This document shows positions 19,763 through 28,837 of a stretch of 64,000 nt of DNA, one piece after another (the first letter of the stretch is position 1; each line of letters begins with the position of its first letter). Source of the DNA: JBAXEO01 sp963789515 (GTDB lineage Bacteria > Actinomycetota > Coriobacteriia > Anaerosomatales > JAAXUF01); NCBI GenBank assembly GCA_963789515.1, contig CAWBKW010000002.1, positions 496,001 to 560,000 of the forward strand, read 5' to 3'. Under the pieces are notes generated by a model, which worked only from the letters and a program-made list of their open reading frames with translations, made no database searches and had not been told where the DNA came from. A program made the translations under genes and the position numbers.

Positions 19763-20856
19763 GTGTCTGACGCCGCTCGCAGGCTCCAAGCAGTCCGCCG
19801 ATCACTCAGCGATGCCGACTGCGGGGCGTTCGTCGTCCTCGGGGTCGCCAACGTTGCCTACCTGAGCGGGTTCGCCGAGTGTGTGGGACGACGAGCCGTT
19901 CTCGCTTCTCCTGGTCACAGCCGAGGACGCGGTCGTGGTGACGGACAGCCGCTATCGCGAGTCGGCCGAGCGCGCCGCACAAGGCTCATCGTGGCGGGTG
20001 ACCCTGTGCGGCGCAGATCCCTGGGACGACGCCCTCGAGCTTGCGGTTGACGCGGGCGTCACGCGTCTGGCCGTCGAGTCCTCCGCACCCTTCAAGGTCG
20101 TTGAGCGCGCGCGCGGCTTCGTTCGCAGGCGAGATCGTGCCCGTGGACGGATGGGTCGAAGCCGTACGCGTGGTGAAGGACGCCGGGGAGGTTGCCAGGA
20201 TCGCGGAAGCCCAGGAGCTGACCGACGCCGCCTTCGACCACATGCTCGACTTCGTGTCAGCGGGTATGACCGAGACGCAGGTCGCCCTCGAGATCGAGTT
20301 CTTCATGCGCTCCGAAGGGTCTGACGGCATCGCGTTTCCACCGATCGTCGCCAGTGGTCCGAACTCGGCGCTCCCGCACGCCCATCCCGGGTCGCGCAAG
20401 CTGGAACAAGGCGACTTCCTGAAGATGGACTTCGGAGCCCGGGTCGGCGGGTACTGCGCCGACATGACGCGCACGATCGTGATCGGGACCGCCAGCCTCC
20501 GACAGCGCGAGATCTACGACGCGGTCCTGTCGGCGAACCTGGCCGGGATCGCCGCGGTCAAGCCGGGCCTCGCGGGGCGCGATATCGACGCCGTCGCGCG
20601 CTCGGTGATCGAGGCGGCCGGTTTCGGAGACAACTTCGGGCACGGACTTGGCCACGGCGTCGGGCTCGAGGTCCACGAACTCCCCGGTCTCGGTGCGCGC
20701 AGCACCGCGCCCGTTCCGCTGGGAAGCGTGGTGACCGTCGAGCCGGGCATCTATGTGCCCGGGTTCGGCGGTGTTAGAATCGAGGACTTAGTGGTGGTCG
20801 AAGAGGCGGGGGCACGCGTGCTCACGCGCTCGACCAAGGAGCTCATCGAGCTGTAG
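19763..20856 (+). CDS. M24 aminopeptidase (Xaa-Pro, PepP/PepQ-like); two frameshifts
   Basis: Creatinase-like domain at the start (RLQAVRRSLSDADCGAFVVL, VANVAYLSGFA), then a pita-bread metallopeptidase fold. Metal ligands are all present: KMDFGARVGGYCADMTRTI (two Asp), GHGLGHGVGLEVHELP (His), TVEPGIYVPGFGGVRIEDLV (two Glu). Three frames are needed: breaks at about 19877 (GCCGAGTG) and 20105-20115 (a CG run). Each is one extra base or a lost GC pair. The total, ~364 residues, is normal for PepQ. It precedes efp, as in many actinobacteria and Bacillus. Peptides with proline at position 2 are the likely substrates. Confidence 0.87.
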
Positions 20857-20902
20857 ACGACGCCGGCCGGGCGTGGTGAGACATTGAAGAAGGAGTACGG
20901 CT

Positions 20903-21463
20903 GTGTCTGTGACGACCGCGAACTTCAAGAACGGCATGTGCATCATCCACGACGGCAAGCGCTGGACGATCATCGATTTCCAGCACGTCAAGCCCGGCAA
21001 GGGCGGCGCCTTCGTGAGGACCAAGCTCAAGGAGCTCAAGAGCGGGCGAGTGGTCGAGTACACGTTCCGCGCGGGTGAGAAGTTCGAGGACGTGCGCATC
21101 GAAACCAAGAAGATGCAGTACCTGTACAACGACGGGGACACGTTCTACTTCATGGACAACACCTCCTACGAGCAGGTGGAGCTCGACAAGGATTTCGTCG
21201 GCGACCAGGCCAAGTGGCTCAAGGAGAACGACGAGGTCGAGATCATGACCGCCGACGGCGAGTACATGGGCGTCGAGCCCCCGATGTTCGTCGAGCTCGA
21301 GGTCACCGAGACGGATCCCGGCTTCAAGGGAGACACCGTCCAGGGCGGAACCAAACCGGCGACGATGGAGACCGGCGCGGTCATCCAGGTTCCGATGTTC
21401 ATCAATACCGGCGAGGTACTGAAGATCGACACGCGAGACGGGCGCTACATCACGCGCGTCTAA
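20903..21463 (+). CDS. efp: Elongation factor P
   Basis: This 186-residue protein relieves ribosomes stalled at polyproline. That is relevant here because neighbouring genes encode long Pro-rich tracts. Three OB-like domains are visible: an N-terminal KOW-like part with HVKPGKGGAFVRTKLK (loop Lys that enters the P site; PGKGG type), and the C-terminal signature GFKGDTVQGGTKPATMETGA then QVPMFINTGEVLKIDTRDG. GTG at 20903 after GAAGAAGGAG. No dedicated modification enzyme seen nearby. Intact. Confidence 0.97.
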   Translation: MSVTTANFKNGMCIIHDGKRWTIIDFQHVKPGKGGAFVRTKLKELKSGRVVEYTFRAGEKFEDVRIETKKMQYLYNDGDTFYFMDNTSYEQVELDKDFVGDQAKWLKENDEVEIMTADGEYMGVEPPMFVELEVTETDPGFKGDTVQGGTKPATMETGAVIQVPMFINTGEVLKIDTRDGRYITRV

Positions 21464-21492
21464 CTCACTTTCACCGCAGACGCACTCAAGGG

Positions 21493-21522
21493 GGCCGGGC
21501 GCAGATGTACGAGCGTCCGGCC
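21493..21522 (+). terminator. Hairpin after efp
   Basis: GGCCGGGCG (21493-21501) pairs with CGTCCGGCC (21514-21522), nine pairs with one G-U, 30 bases past the efp stop. No T-run follows; TATACT (21528-21533) directly after it may be the -10 box of the next gene. Confidence 0.4.
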
Positions 21523-21618
21523 TCGTATATACTCGACGTTCACAGATGTCCGCGCGGACGCTGGAACTCCGGGAGTTCGGCGCCCGTTTGATGCACGCTT
21601 CACGCAAGGGGAAACGCG

Positions 21619-23469
21619 ATGCGACCTGTGCACATCACCGACACGACGTTGCGCGACGCGCACCAGTCGCTGTGGGCGACGCGCATGGAGATCGGCGATA
21701 TGCTGCCGATTCTTCCCAAGATGGACTCGGTCGGATACTGGTCGCTCGAGGTCTGGGGCGGCGCCACGTTCGACGCGGCCCTGAGATTCTTGGACGAGAA
21801 CCCGTGGGAGCGGCTGCGGACCATCAAGCAGCACTGCCCCAATACACCGCTGCAGATGCTGCTTCGCGGGCAGAACCTCGTCGGCTATCACCACTATTCC
21901 GACGAGATCGTGAACCGGTTCGTCTGCGCGTCCAAGCGCAACGGCATCGAGGTCTTCCGCGTGTTCGACGCGCTGAACGACATCCGAAACGTCGTGGCAT
22001 CTGCCGAGGCGATCAAGGAGTGTGGCGGCCTGTTCGAGGGCGCCATCTCCTACACGGTCAGCCCCGTCCACACCCTCGACTCGTACCTCGAGTACGCGCA
22101 GGAGCTCAAGGACCTCGGTGCGGACACGATCTGCATCAAGGACATGGCGGGCATGCTGACCCCGTTCCGCACCGAGAAGATGGTTCGGGCGCTCAAGACC
22201 GAGATCGGGCTTCCGGTCCACGTGCACTGCCACTACATCGGCGGCATGGCGCCCATGAACTACGTGAAGGCCGCCGAGGCGGGAGCCGATATCGTCGACA
22301 CGGCGGTCGTCTCGCTCGCCTTCGGGAACAGCCAGCCGGCTGTGGAGACCATCGTCGCGGCCCTCATGGAGTCGCCGTACGACACCGGGCTCGATCTCGA
22401 ACTGCTCTTCGAGATCGCCGAGTACTGGGAGGGTGTCCGCGAGCGCAAGCAGCTCAAGCGCGGTATCACCACCCTTCTGTCGATGGAGGTCTTCAGCCAC
22501 CAGGTTCCAGGCGGAATGATGAGCAACCTCGTCTCTCAGCTCGAGGCGCAGAAGGCGAGCGATAGGCTCAATGACGTGATGCGTGAGATCGCGATCGTGC
22601 GCGCCGAGGTGGGTTACCCGCCGCTCGTGACACCGATGTCCCAGATCGTCGGGACACAGGCCGTCATCAACGTGCTCACGGGCAAGCGCTGGAGCGTCGT
22701 GCCCAACGAGATGAAGGACTACATTCGCGGCTACTACGGCAAGGCGCCCGGTCCGATGGACCAGACGATCGTCGCGAAGGTCCTGGCCGGCGCCGACCCG
22801 CTGCCCTCCGACATACGTCCCGGCTCGCTCGTCGCGACCACGTACGCCGAGGTCGAGGCCGAGATCGGGGACCTCGCCAAGAGCGAGGAAGACGTTCTGA
22901 TGTACGCCTTGTTCCCGAACGAAGCACGCCAGTATCTGTCCGCTCACCGGGAAGGGGCCGAAGGGGCCGTCTTCCTCATGAGCGAGGAGCTCCAATCCGT
23001 CAGGGAGGACGAAGCCGTGGACGTAGGCCAGATTCGCGAACTGATCAAGGTCATCGAGGCCTCAGACGTGTCCGAGGTCGTCATCGAAGAGGGCGACTCC
23101 AAGATCACCGTGCGCCGCGGATTCGTCGCTTCTGCACCGGTCGCGCAAGGGGCCACGGCCCCGGCGGCTGCGGCCGCCCCCGCGGCAGCGTCCGAGCCTT
23201 CCGCCCCGGTCGGATCTCGCCCGGCGTCGTGGAAGACGATCACCGCACCGATGGTGGGGACGTTCTACTCGGCGCCGTCGCCCGGGTCGCCGGACTTCGT
23301 CGACGTCGGGGACGCCTTCGAGGAAGGCGCGACGATGTGCATCCTGGAGGCCATGAAGCTCATGAACGAGATCGTCTCCGAGGAATCGGGCGTGGTCCGC
23401 GAGATCGCCGTCAGCAACGGCGACGCGGTCGAGTACGGTACCGTGCTCTTCTACTACGAGCCCAGCTAG
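21619..23469 (+). CDS. Biotin-dependent carboxyltransferase fused to AccB-type biotin carrier (OadA/PycB-like)
   Basis: The first ~450 of 616 residues are a PYC/OadA carboxyltransferase: ITDTTLRDAHQSLWATRM, GGATFDAALRFL, MLLRGQNLVGYHHY, CIKDMAGMLTP and the metal-binding HVHCHYIGG. About residues 465-510 have the helix-strand motif of AccB N-termini (IRELIKVIEASDVSEVVIEE). An Ala/Pro linker and a biotinyl domain follow, with EAMKLMN carrying the biotin Lys. It probably moves CO2 between biotin and pyruvate/oxaloacetate (or an acyl-CoA) together with AccC, whose start is only six bases after its stop. ATG at 21619 after AAGGGG. Intact. The AccB-like hinge in place of a plain linker is notable. 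Confidence 0.88.
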   Translation: MRPVHITDTTLRDAHQSLWATRMEIGDMLPILPKMDSVGYWSLEVWGGATFDAALRFLDENPWERLRTIKQHCPNTPLQMLLRGQNLVGYHHYSDEIVNRFVCASKRNGIEVFRVFDALNDIRNVVASAEAIKECGGLFEGAISYTVSPVHTLDSYLEYAQELKDLGADTICIKDMAGMLTPFRTEKMVRALKTEIGLPVHVHCHYIGGMAPMNYVKAAEAGADIVDTAVVSLAFGNSQPAVETIVAALMESPYDTGLDLELLFEIAEYWEGVRERKQLKRGITTLLSMEVFSHQVPGGMMSNLVSQLEAQKASDRLNDVMREIAIVRAEVGYPPLVTPMSQIVGTQAVINVLTGKRWSVVPNEMKDYIRGYYGKAPGPMDQTIVAKVLAGADPLPSDIRPGSLVATTYAEVEAEIGDLAKSEEDVLMYALFPNEARQYLSAHREGAEGAVFLMSEELQSVREDEAVDVGQIRELIKVIEASDVSEVVIEEGDSKITVRRGFVASAPVAQGATAPAAAAAPAAASEPSAPVGSRPASWKTITAPMVGTFYSAPSPGSPDFVDVGDAFEEGATMCILEAMKLMNEIVSEESGVVREIAVSNGDAVEYGTVLFYYEPS

Positions 23470-23475
23470 CCGGAG

Positions 23476-24829
23476 GTGTCCGTGTTCGACCGAATCCTCG
23501 TCGCCAATCGCGGCGAAGTCGCATTGCGCGTCATCAGGGCCTGCAAGGAGATGGGCGTCGAGTCGGTCGCCGTCTACTCCGAGGCCGACAAGGACTCCCT
23601 TCCCGTCGCGATGGCGGACCATGCCGTCTGCATCGGTCCTGCTGTCAGCCGCGCAGTCCTACCTCAACATGCCCAACATCGTCTCGGCTGCGCTTCAGAC
23701 CGGCGCTCAGGCGATCCACCCGGGCTACGGGTTCCTCGCCGAGAACGCCGACTTCGCGCGCGCCTGCGTGGATTCGGGCATCGTCTTCATCGGCCCCTCG
23801 CCTGACGCCATCGAGCGCATGGGCGACAAGTCGGTTGCTCGCGAAACCATGGCCGCCGCCGGTGTGCCGACGGTGCCGGGCAGCGAGGGAGTGGTTGAGA
23901 CCTTCGACGAGGCACTCACTTTCGCTCAGCAGGTCGGCTTCCCGGTCCTCATCAAGGCGTCAGCGGGAGGCGGCGGCAAGGGGATGCGCGTCGCACGGGA
24001 CATCGAGGAACTGAAGGTCAACCTTGTGGCCGCGAAGACCGAGGCCGGCGCGGCCTTCGGCAACGATGCGGTCTACATCGAGAAGTACCTGCTGAGACCG
24101 CGCCATGTCGAGATGCAGGTACTGGCCGATAGCCACGGAAACGCCGTGCACCTCTACGAGCGGGACTGTTCGATTCAGCGGCGCCACCAGAAGCTCGTCG
24201 AAGAGGCTCCGAGTCCGGCCGTGACGCCGGAACTGCGTCAAGCCATGGGCGACGCGGCGATGAAGGCGGTGCGCGCCGTCAACTACGTCAACGCCGGTAC
24301 CGTCGAGTTCCTGCTCGACACCGACGGCCGCTTCTACTTCATGGAGATGAACACCCGCGTCCAGGTCGAACACTGCATCACCGAGCAGATCACGGGCGTC
24401 GACATCATCAAGGAACAGATCCGAATCGCCGCGGGAGAGCCGATGCGGCACGCCACGCAGGACAAGATCGTCAAGCGCGGTCACGCCATCGAGTTCCGCA
24501 TCAACGCCGAGGATCCCGCGCACAACTTCCGGCCGCATCCGGGAGTGGTGAGCGTGTTCAATCCCCCGGGCGGGTTCGGAGTCCGCAACGACAGCCACGT
24601 CTACTCCGGCTACCGTGTGCCTTCGATGTACGACTCACTCCTCGGCAAGCTCATCGTATGGGGCGAGACGCGCGACGAGGCGGTCGCGCGCGCGCGGCGC
24701 GCGCTCGATGAGTTCATTGTCGTGGGCATTCCGACGACGATTCCGTTCCACCAGCTGGTCGTCGAGAACGCCGCGTTCGCACGAGGCGAAGTCTATACTG
24801 ACTTCATTGAGACGGAGATGGCCGAGTAG
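23476..24829 (+). CDS. accC: Biotin carboxylase AccC; one frameshift
   Basis: This enzyme loads CO2 from bicarbonate onto biotin using ATP. N-domain: FDRILVANRGEVALRVIRAC. The frame breaks at 23649-23650: removing one C gives AVSAQSYLNMPNIVSAALQT, the family consensus. ATP-grasp motifs follow: IKASAGGGGKGMRVARD, EKYLLRPRHVEMQVLADSHG, ERDCSIQRRHQKLVEEAPS, YFMEMNTRVQVEHCITEQIT, and HAIEFRINAEDP. Reconstructed length ~450, as expected. Pairs with the biotin carrier just upstream. Confidence 0.93.
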
Positions 24830-24850
24830 GCCGCAAGGGAGTGCGACGCG

Positions 24851-25201
24851 ATGTCAGATGAGATCAAACTCGAAGGTCTGGGAATAGCCCCGGGCGTGCT
24901 CGATACGATCGTGACCGTGGCCGTCGAGGGAGTCGACGGCGTGGCGGCGGTCGGGGCGGCGGGACTGGCCGGTCTCGTGCAGAAGGGGTCGCGCAAGGGC
25001 TCCTCGCGCGCCGTCGACGTCTGCGTGTCCGACGAGGGCGCCATCAGCGTCACGGTGCACGTACAAGTCCTCTACGGGCATCGCATCAAGGACGTGGCCA
25101 GCGCCATCCAGGTCGTCGTCGCGGACGCGGTCACGAGCCAGGTCGGTGTGGACATCGCCGCGGTGGATGTCTACGTCGATGGCATCGTGTTCGCCGAGTA
25201 G
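24851..25201 (+). CDS. Asp23/Gls24 family envelope stress protein
   Basis: This 116-residue protein resembles YqhY/AmaP partners: GLGIAPGVLDTIVTVAVEGV, a Gly/Ala-rich centre, and VSVHV-like strands (ISVTVHVQVLYGHRIKDVAS, AVDVYVDGIVF). Asp23 proteins sit at the inner membrane face; YqhY in Bacillus is encoded with accBC and is thought to tune fatty-acid carboxylase activity. The same order here (acc - asp23 - nusB) supports that link. ATG at 24851 after AAGGGAG. Confidence 0.88.
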   Translation: MSDEIKLEGLGIAPGVLDTIVTVAVEGVDGVAAVGAAGLAGLVQKGSRKGSSRAVDVCVSDEGAISVTVHVQVLYGHRIKDVASAIQVVVADAVTSQVGVDIAAVDVYVDGIVFAE

Positions 25202-25207
25202 GCGCGC

Positions 25208-25639
25208 ATGCATGAACGCACCAGGGCGCGGCGCCAGGCGCTCCAGATCCTGTATCAGGCTGATATCACCGGAGAGGACATCTCGACGATCCTCGCGTCG
25301 TCCACATACTCGGTCGAGGACGGAGAGCCCGACGACTTCTGCCGCGAACTCGTGACCGGAGTGGGTGCACACCTCGAGGAGATCGACGGCATCATCGGCG
25401 AGGTCTCGGAGAACTGGGTCGTATCGCGGATGCCGTTCGTCGACCGCAACATCCTCAGGCTCTCGACGTACGAGATCTACTACGGTGATGACGTACCCGC
25501 GAGTGTCGCGATCAACGAGGCGGTCGAACTGGCCAAGACGTACGGTGGTGAGGACTCCTCGAAGTTCGTCAACGGAGTGCTGGGCAAGATAGCGAGCAGA
25601 CACACGGCGCAGATTGAGCAGGAGCTGCAGAATGGCTGA
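25208..25639 (+). CDS. nusB: Transcription antitermination factor NusB
   Basis: The 143-residue all-helical protein binds boxA of rRNA leaders together with NusE/S10. Motifs: RTRARRQALQILYQADITGE at the N-terminus (RNA-binding Arg cluster), DRNILRLSTYEIYY, PASVAINEAVELAKTYG and SSKFVNGVLGKI near the end. ATG at 25208, six bases after asp23. The last eight bases overlap xseB. Intact. Confidence 0.95.
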   Translation: MHERTRARRQALQILYQADITGEDISTILASSTYSVEDGEPDDFCRELVTGVGAHLEEIDGIIGEVSENWVVSRMPFVDRNILRLSTYEIYYGDDVPASVAINEAVELAKTYGGEDSSKFVNGVLGKIASRHTAQIEQELQNG

Positions 25640-25994
25640 TGAGTCCTACAGTTTCTCGACCGCCCGCACGCGGCTTGAGGAGATCGTGACGCAGGTCCGC
25701 AAGAAGGACACGTCACTGGAGAAGAGCCTCGACCTGCTCGAAGAGGGAGTTCGGCTCGCCAACGCCTGCACCGAGCTGATCGACCACGCTGACTGGGCCG
25801 CGGCGGAGGACGCGCCCGGAGCGTCCGTTCCGGATGGGGCGGTGGCGGACGCCACCGACGAAGATCATGCGTCGGGCGCCGACGATGGTGCTGACGCCGA
25901 CGTTGACGATGGGCACGACGATTCGTGGGCTGACGACGAGCCGCCGGCAGACGAGCGCGCGGCTGACGACGATCCCTCGGCTGACGAGCGGTAA
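25632..25994 (+). CDS. xseB: Exodeoxyribonuclease VII small subunit XseB with acidic tail
   Basis: Residues 1-55 are XseB: YSFSTARTRLEEIVTQVRKK, LEKSLDLLEEGVRLANACTE. The family normally ends after ~80 residues; here ~65 more follow, made largely of Asp, Ala and Glu. XseB binds XseA to form a single-strand-specific nuclease. No xseA lies between nusB and xseB or elsewhere in the window, although it is usually adjacent. The tail may be a real extension or an out-of-frame reading caused by an error near 25810. ATG at 25632 overlaps nusB. Confidence 0.78.
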   Translation: MADESYSFSTARTRLEEIVTQVRKKDTSLEKSLDLLEEGVRLANACTELIDHADWAAAEDAPGASVPDGAVADATDEDHASGADDGADADVDDGHDDSWADDEPPADERAADDDPSADER

Positions 25995-26017
25995 CGCTGC
26001 GACTACGGTGCGCCGGG

Positions 26018-26055
26018 TTGCATTGGCGCAGCGTGCCGAGCGTACTATTCTCGGA
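26018..26055 (+). promoter_or_regulatory. Promoter giving a leaderless dxs mRNA
   Basis: TTGCAT (26018-26023) and TACTAT (26043-26048) lie 19 bases apart. The ATG of dxs begins seven bases after the -10 box, so the predicted first base of the mRNA is the A of the start codon. No ribosome site precedes the ATG. Confidence 0.45.
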
Positions 26056-28071
26056 TGACGGTGCGTGTTCCGGCACCCCGATGCGACGCAATGGAGATGA
26101 TGGGCGAGGTGCCCGATCGTATTCTTGATTCCATAGAGGCGCCCTGCGACGTCAAGGCGCTCGACGACGCGCAGCTCAGTCAGCTTGCCGACGAGATCCG
26201 CGATGAGCTTATCTCGACCGTCTCGCAGACCGGCGGCCACCTCGCCCCGAATCTCGGGGTTGTCGAGCTCACGCTCGGGATCCATCGCGCCCTTGACTGC
26301 CCGGATGACCGCATCATCTTCGACGTCGGGCATCAGTCCTACGTCCACAAGCTCATCACCGGCCGTCGCGAGCGCTTTTCGACGCTGCGTCAGTACGGAG
26401 GCGTGTGCGGCTTCCCCAAGCGGAGCGAGTCCAAGTTCGACTCCTTCGACACCGGGCATGCGTCTGATTCGCTCTCGGTCGCCCTTGGTATCGCGCTCGC
26501 ACGGGATGCTCGCGGAGGGAATGAGACGGTCCTCGCGGTCATCGGTGACGGCTCGCTGACCGGCGGGATGTCCTTCGAGGCGCTCAACCACATCGGTCAT
26601 CTCGGCACGCGACTCGTGATCGTCCTCAACGACAACGAGATGTCGATCTCTCAGAACGTCGGCGCGCTTGCGAGCTACCTGGCTCGGGTGCGTCTCGACC
26701 CGCGCTACACCAAGCTCCGTGACGGCGTCGAATCGAAGCTCGCGCAGACGATGGTCGGCCGCATGTTCGTCGGCGCCGGGGAGGCGGTGAAGGGGTCGGT
26801 CAAGCAGCTGCTCGTTCCCGGCATGCTCTTCGAGGAGCTCGGCCTCAAGTACGTCGGACCGATCGACGGTCACGATGTCGCTCAGGTCCAGACTGCCGTC
26901 GAGCGCGCTAAGGCCAACGACGGCCCGGTCATCATCCACGCCGTGACGCGCAAGGGCCAGGGCTATCCGCACGCCGAGGAACAGCCTGATGCCTTCCATG
27001 GGATCGGCCCGTTCTCCGTGTCGACCGGCAAAGCGAACGGCTCAGGCGGCCCCATCAGCTTCACCGAGGCCTTCTCTCGCGCGCTCGTCGCGGAGGCTGC
27101 CCGGGATGAGCGCATCGTCGCCATCACGGCGGCCATGCCGTCCGGCACGGGGTTGGATCGCTTCGCCGAGTCGTATCCGGACCGGTTCTACGACGTCGGC
27201 ATCGCCGAGCAGCACGCCGTCGGCATGGCGGCCGGTCTGGCGGTCGGCGGTCTTCTGCCCGTGGTCGCGATCTACTCGACGTTCATGCAGCGTGCCTACG
27301 ACCAGATGATCATGGACGTCGCGTTGCAGAACCTGCACGTGGTGTTCTGCCTCGACCGTGCGGGACTCGTCGGCGAGGACGGTCCGACGCACCACGGCGT
27401 GTTCGACCTGAGCTACCTTCGCTCGATTCCCAACATGATGGTGCTCGCGCCCGCTGACGAGGCTGAACTGGCCGAGGCGCTTCATACCGGGTTGACGGCC
27501 GAGGGACCGGTGGCCATCCGCTACCCCCGCGGTTCCGGGAGCGGTGTCGAGATGCCTGTCGAGCCGGTCGCCTGGGAAGCGGCCCGCGCCCAGATCCGCT
27601 CGCGCGGCACTGACGTCGCGCTTCTAGGAGTCGGGCGCACCGTCCCCATGTGCGAGGCCGCGGCCGAGATCCTCGCCGGCCAGGGTGTCTCGGCGAGCGT
27701 CGTCAACGCACGCTGGGTCAAGCCGCTCGACTTCGAGACCGTTTCGTGGGCCGCATCGGAGCACCGGCTTGTCGTGACGGTGGAGGACAACACCTCCATG
27801 GGTGGCTTCGGCGGCGCGGTATGCGAGGCGCTGGCCGATCTCGGACTTGCGACCCCTGTCCTCCGCATGGCCATTCCGGACTGTTTCGTCACACACGGCG
27901 CGATGCCCAAGTTGCTCTCCGACGTCGGGTCTGACCGCGGAAAGCATCGCAGCCGCCGCGCTCGGTCGGTTGAGCGACATCCCGCCGCGCGCCGAGTCAG
28001 CGCGGGACCAGACGGTCACAGCGGAGGCGAAGGCCCATGACGCGGAGCCGCATCGACGTCATCCTCGTTGA
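26055..28071 (+). CDS. dxs: 1-deoxy-D-xylulose-5-phosphate synthase; one frameshift near the end
   Basis: This thiamine-diphosphate enzyme joins pyruvate and glyceraldehyde 3-phosphate to start the MEP isoprenoid pathway. Motifs: GHQSYVHKLITGR, DTGHASDSLSVALGIALARD, GDGSLTGGMSFEALNHIG (ThDP), NDNEMSISQNVGAL, and C-terminal PTHHGVFDLSYLRSIPNMM. The frame breaks at the G run 27927-27929: one G fewer gives DVGLTAESIAAAALGRL, the family consensus, ending at 28071. Left unrepaired, the last ~45 residues are Arg-rich nonsense. The true C-terminus overlaps tlyA by 35 bases. Start ATG 26055 is chosen because of the leaderless promoter; ATG 26091 is possible. Confidence 0.94.
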
Positions 28072-28834
28072 CAGAGGGCTGTTCCCGTCGCGCGAGCAGG
28101 CCAGGGCGGCGTTGCTCGCGGGTGAGGTCCGTGTCTCCGACCAAGTGGTAACCAAGGCCGGTCAGCTGGTCGATGAGGCCGCTCAGATCCAGGTCGCCGA
28201 GAGGCCGCGCTTCGTGTCTCGCGGGGGAGAGAAGCTTGCCGGCGCACTCGATACCTTCACGCTCGACGTCTCCGGTCTTCGCATCGTCGATGTAGGCGCT
28301 TCCACCGGAGGATTCACCGACTGCGTTCTGCAGCGCGGAGCGTCGTCGGTCTGTGCGGTCGACGTCGGCTACGGGCAGCTTGCGTGGCAACTCAGGACCG
28401 ATCCCCGGGTAACCGTCTTCGAGCGGACGAACATCCGAGGGGCAGATCCCGCCAATCTCGGCGCCCCCTTCGACGTGGCGGTCACCGACGTCTCGTTCAT
28501 CTCGCTTCGCAAGGTGCTCCCCAACCTCGTTTCGCTACTCGACGCCGACGACGGACAGCTGGTGGCACTGGTAAAGCCTCAGTTCGAAGTGGGTAAGGGA
28601 CGAGTGGGAAAACGGGGCGTGGTGCGAGACCCGCTGCTTCACCGCGAGGTGCTCGAGGCATCCGCGGAAGGCTGTGTCGAGGCAGGACTGATCGTTTGCG
28701 GACTGACCTTCTCGCCCATCAAGGGTCCTGAGGGTAACATCGAGTTCTGGATCTGGGCGGCTCGCCGTGGCGTACCGGCCCTCGACAGTGTGGAATCGGT
28801 GGTCGAGATGGCCCACCTCAAGCTGGGAGGCTAG
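28037..28834 (+). CDS. tlyA: TlyA-family 2'-O-ribose RNA methyltransferase/hemolysin homologue
   Basis: An N-terminal S4 RNA-binding domain (RIDVILVDRGLFPSREQARA) precedes an FtsJ-like SAM methyltransferase domain: VSRGGEKLAGAL, VDVGASTGGFTDCVLQRGA (SAM loop), AVDVGYGQLAW and KPQFEVGKGRVGKRGVV (catalytic Lys and Lys/Asp set). Mycobacterial TlyA methylates 16S and 23S rRNA and sets capreomycin sensitivity; that activity is inferred here. 265 residues, intact. The order tlyA-nadK-recN matches Rv1694-Rv1696 of M. tuberculosis. Confidence 0.94.
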   Translation: MTRSRIDVILVDRGLFPSREQARAALLAGEVRVSDQVVTKAGQLVDEAAQIQVAERPRFVSRGGEKLAGALDTFTLDVSGLRIVDVGASTGGFTDCVLQRGASSVCAVDVGYGQLAWQLRTDPRVTVFERTNIRGADPANLGAPFDVAVTDVSFISLRKVLPNLVSLLDADDGQLVALVKPQFEVGKGRVGKRGVVRDPLLHREVLEASAEGCVEAGLIVCGLTFSPIKGPEGNIEFWIWAARRGVPALDSVESVVEMAHLKLGG

Positions 28835-28837
28835 TCG

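Noticed and set aside
21460..22995. 511-codon minus-strand frame opposite the carboxyltransferase gene
   Set aside because: High GC makes long antisense frames common; the plus-strand gene has all catalytic motifs and this frame has none.
27921..27935. Programmed ribosomal frameshift in dxs
   Set aside because: No slippery heptamer or downstream pseudoknot noted; the same kind of break occurs in about 20 unrelated genes, which points to sequence error.
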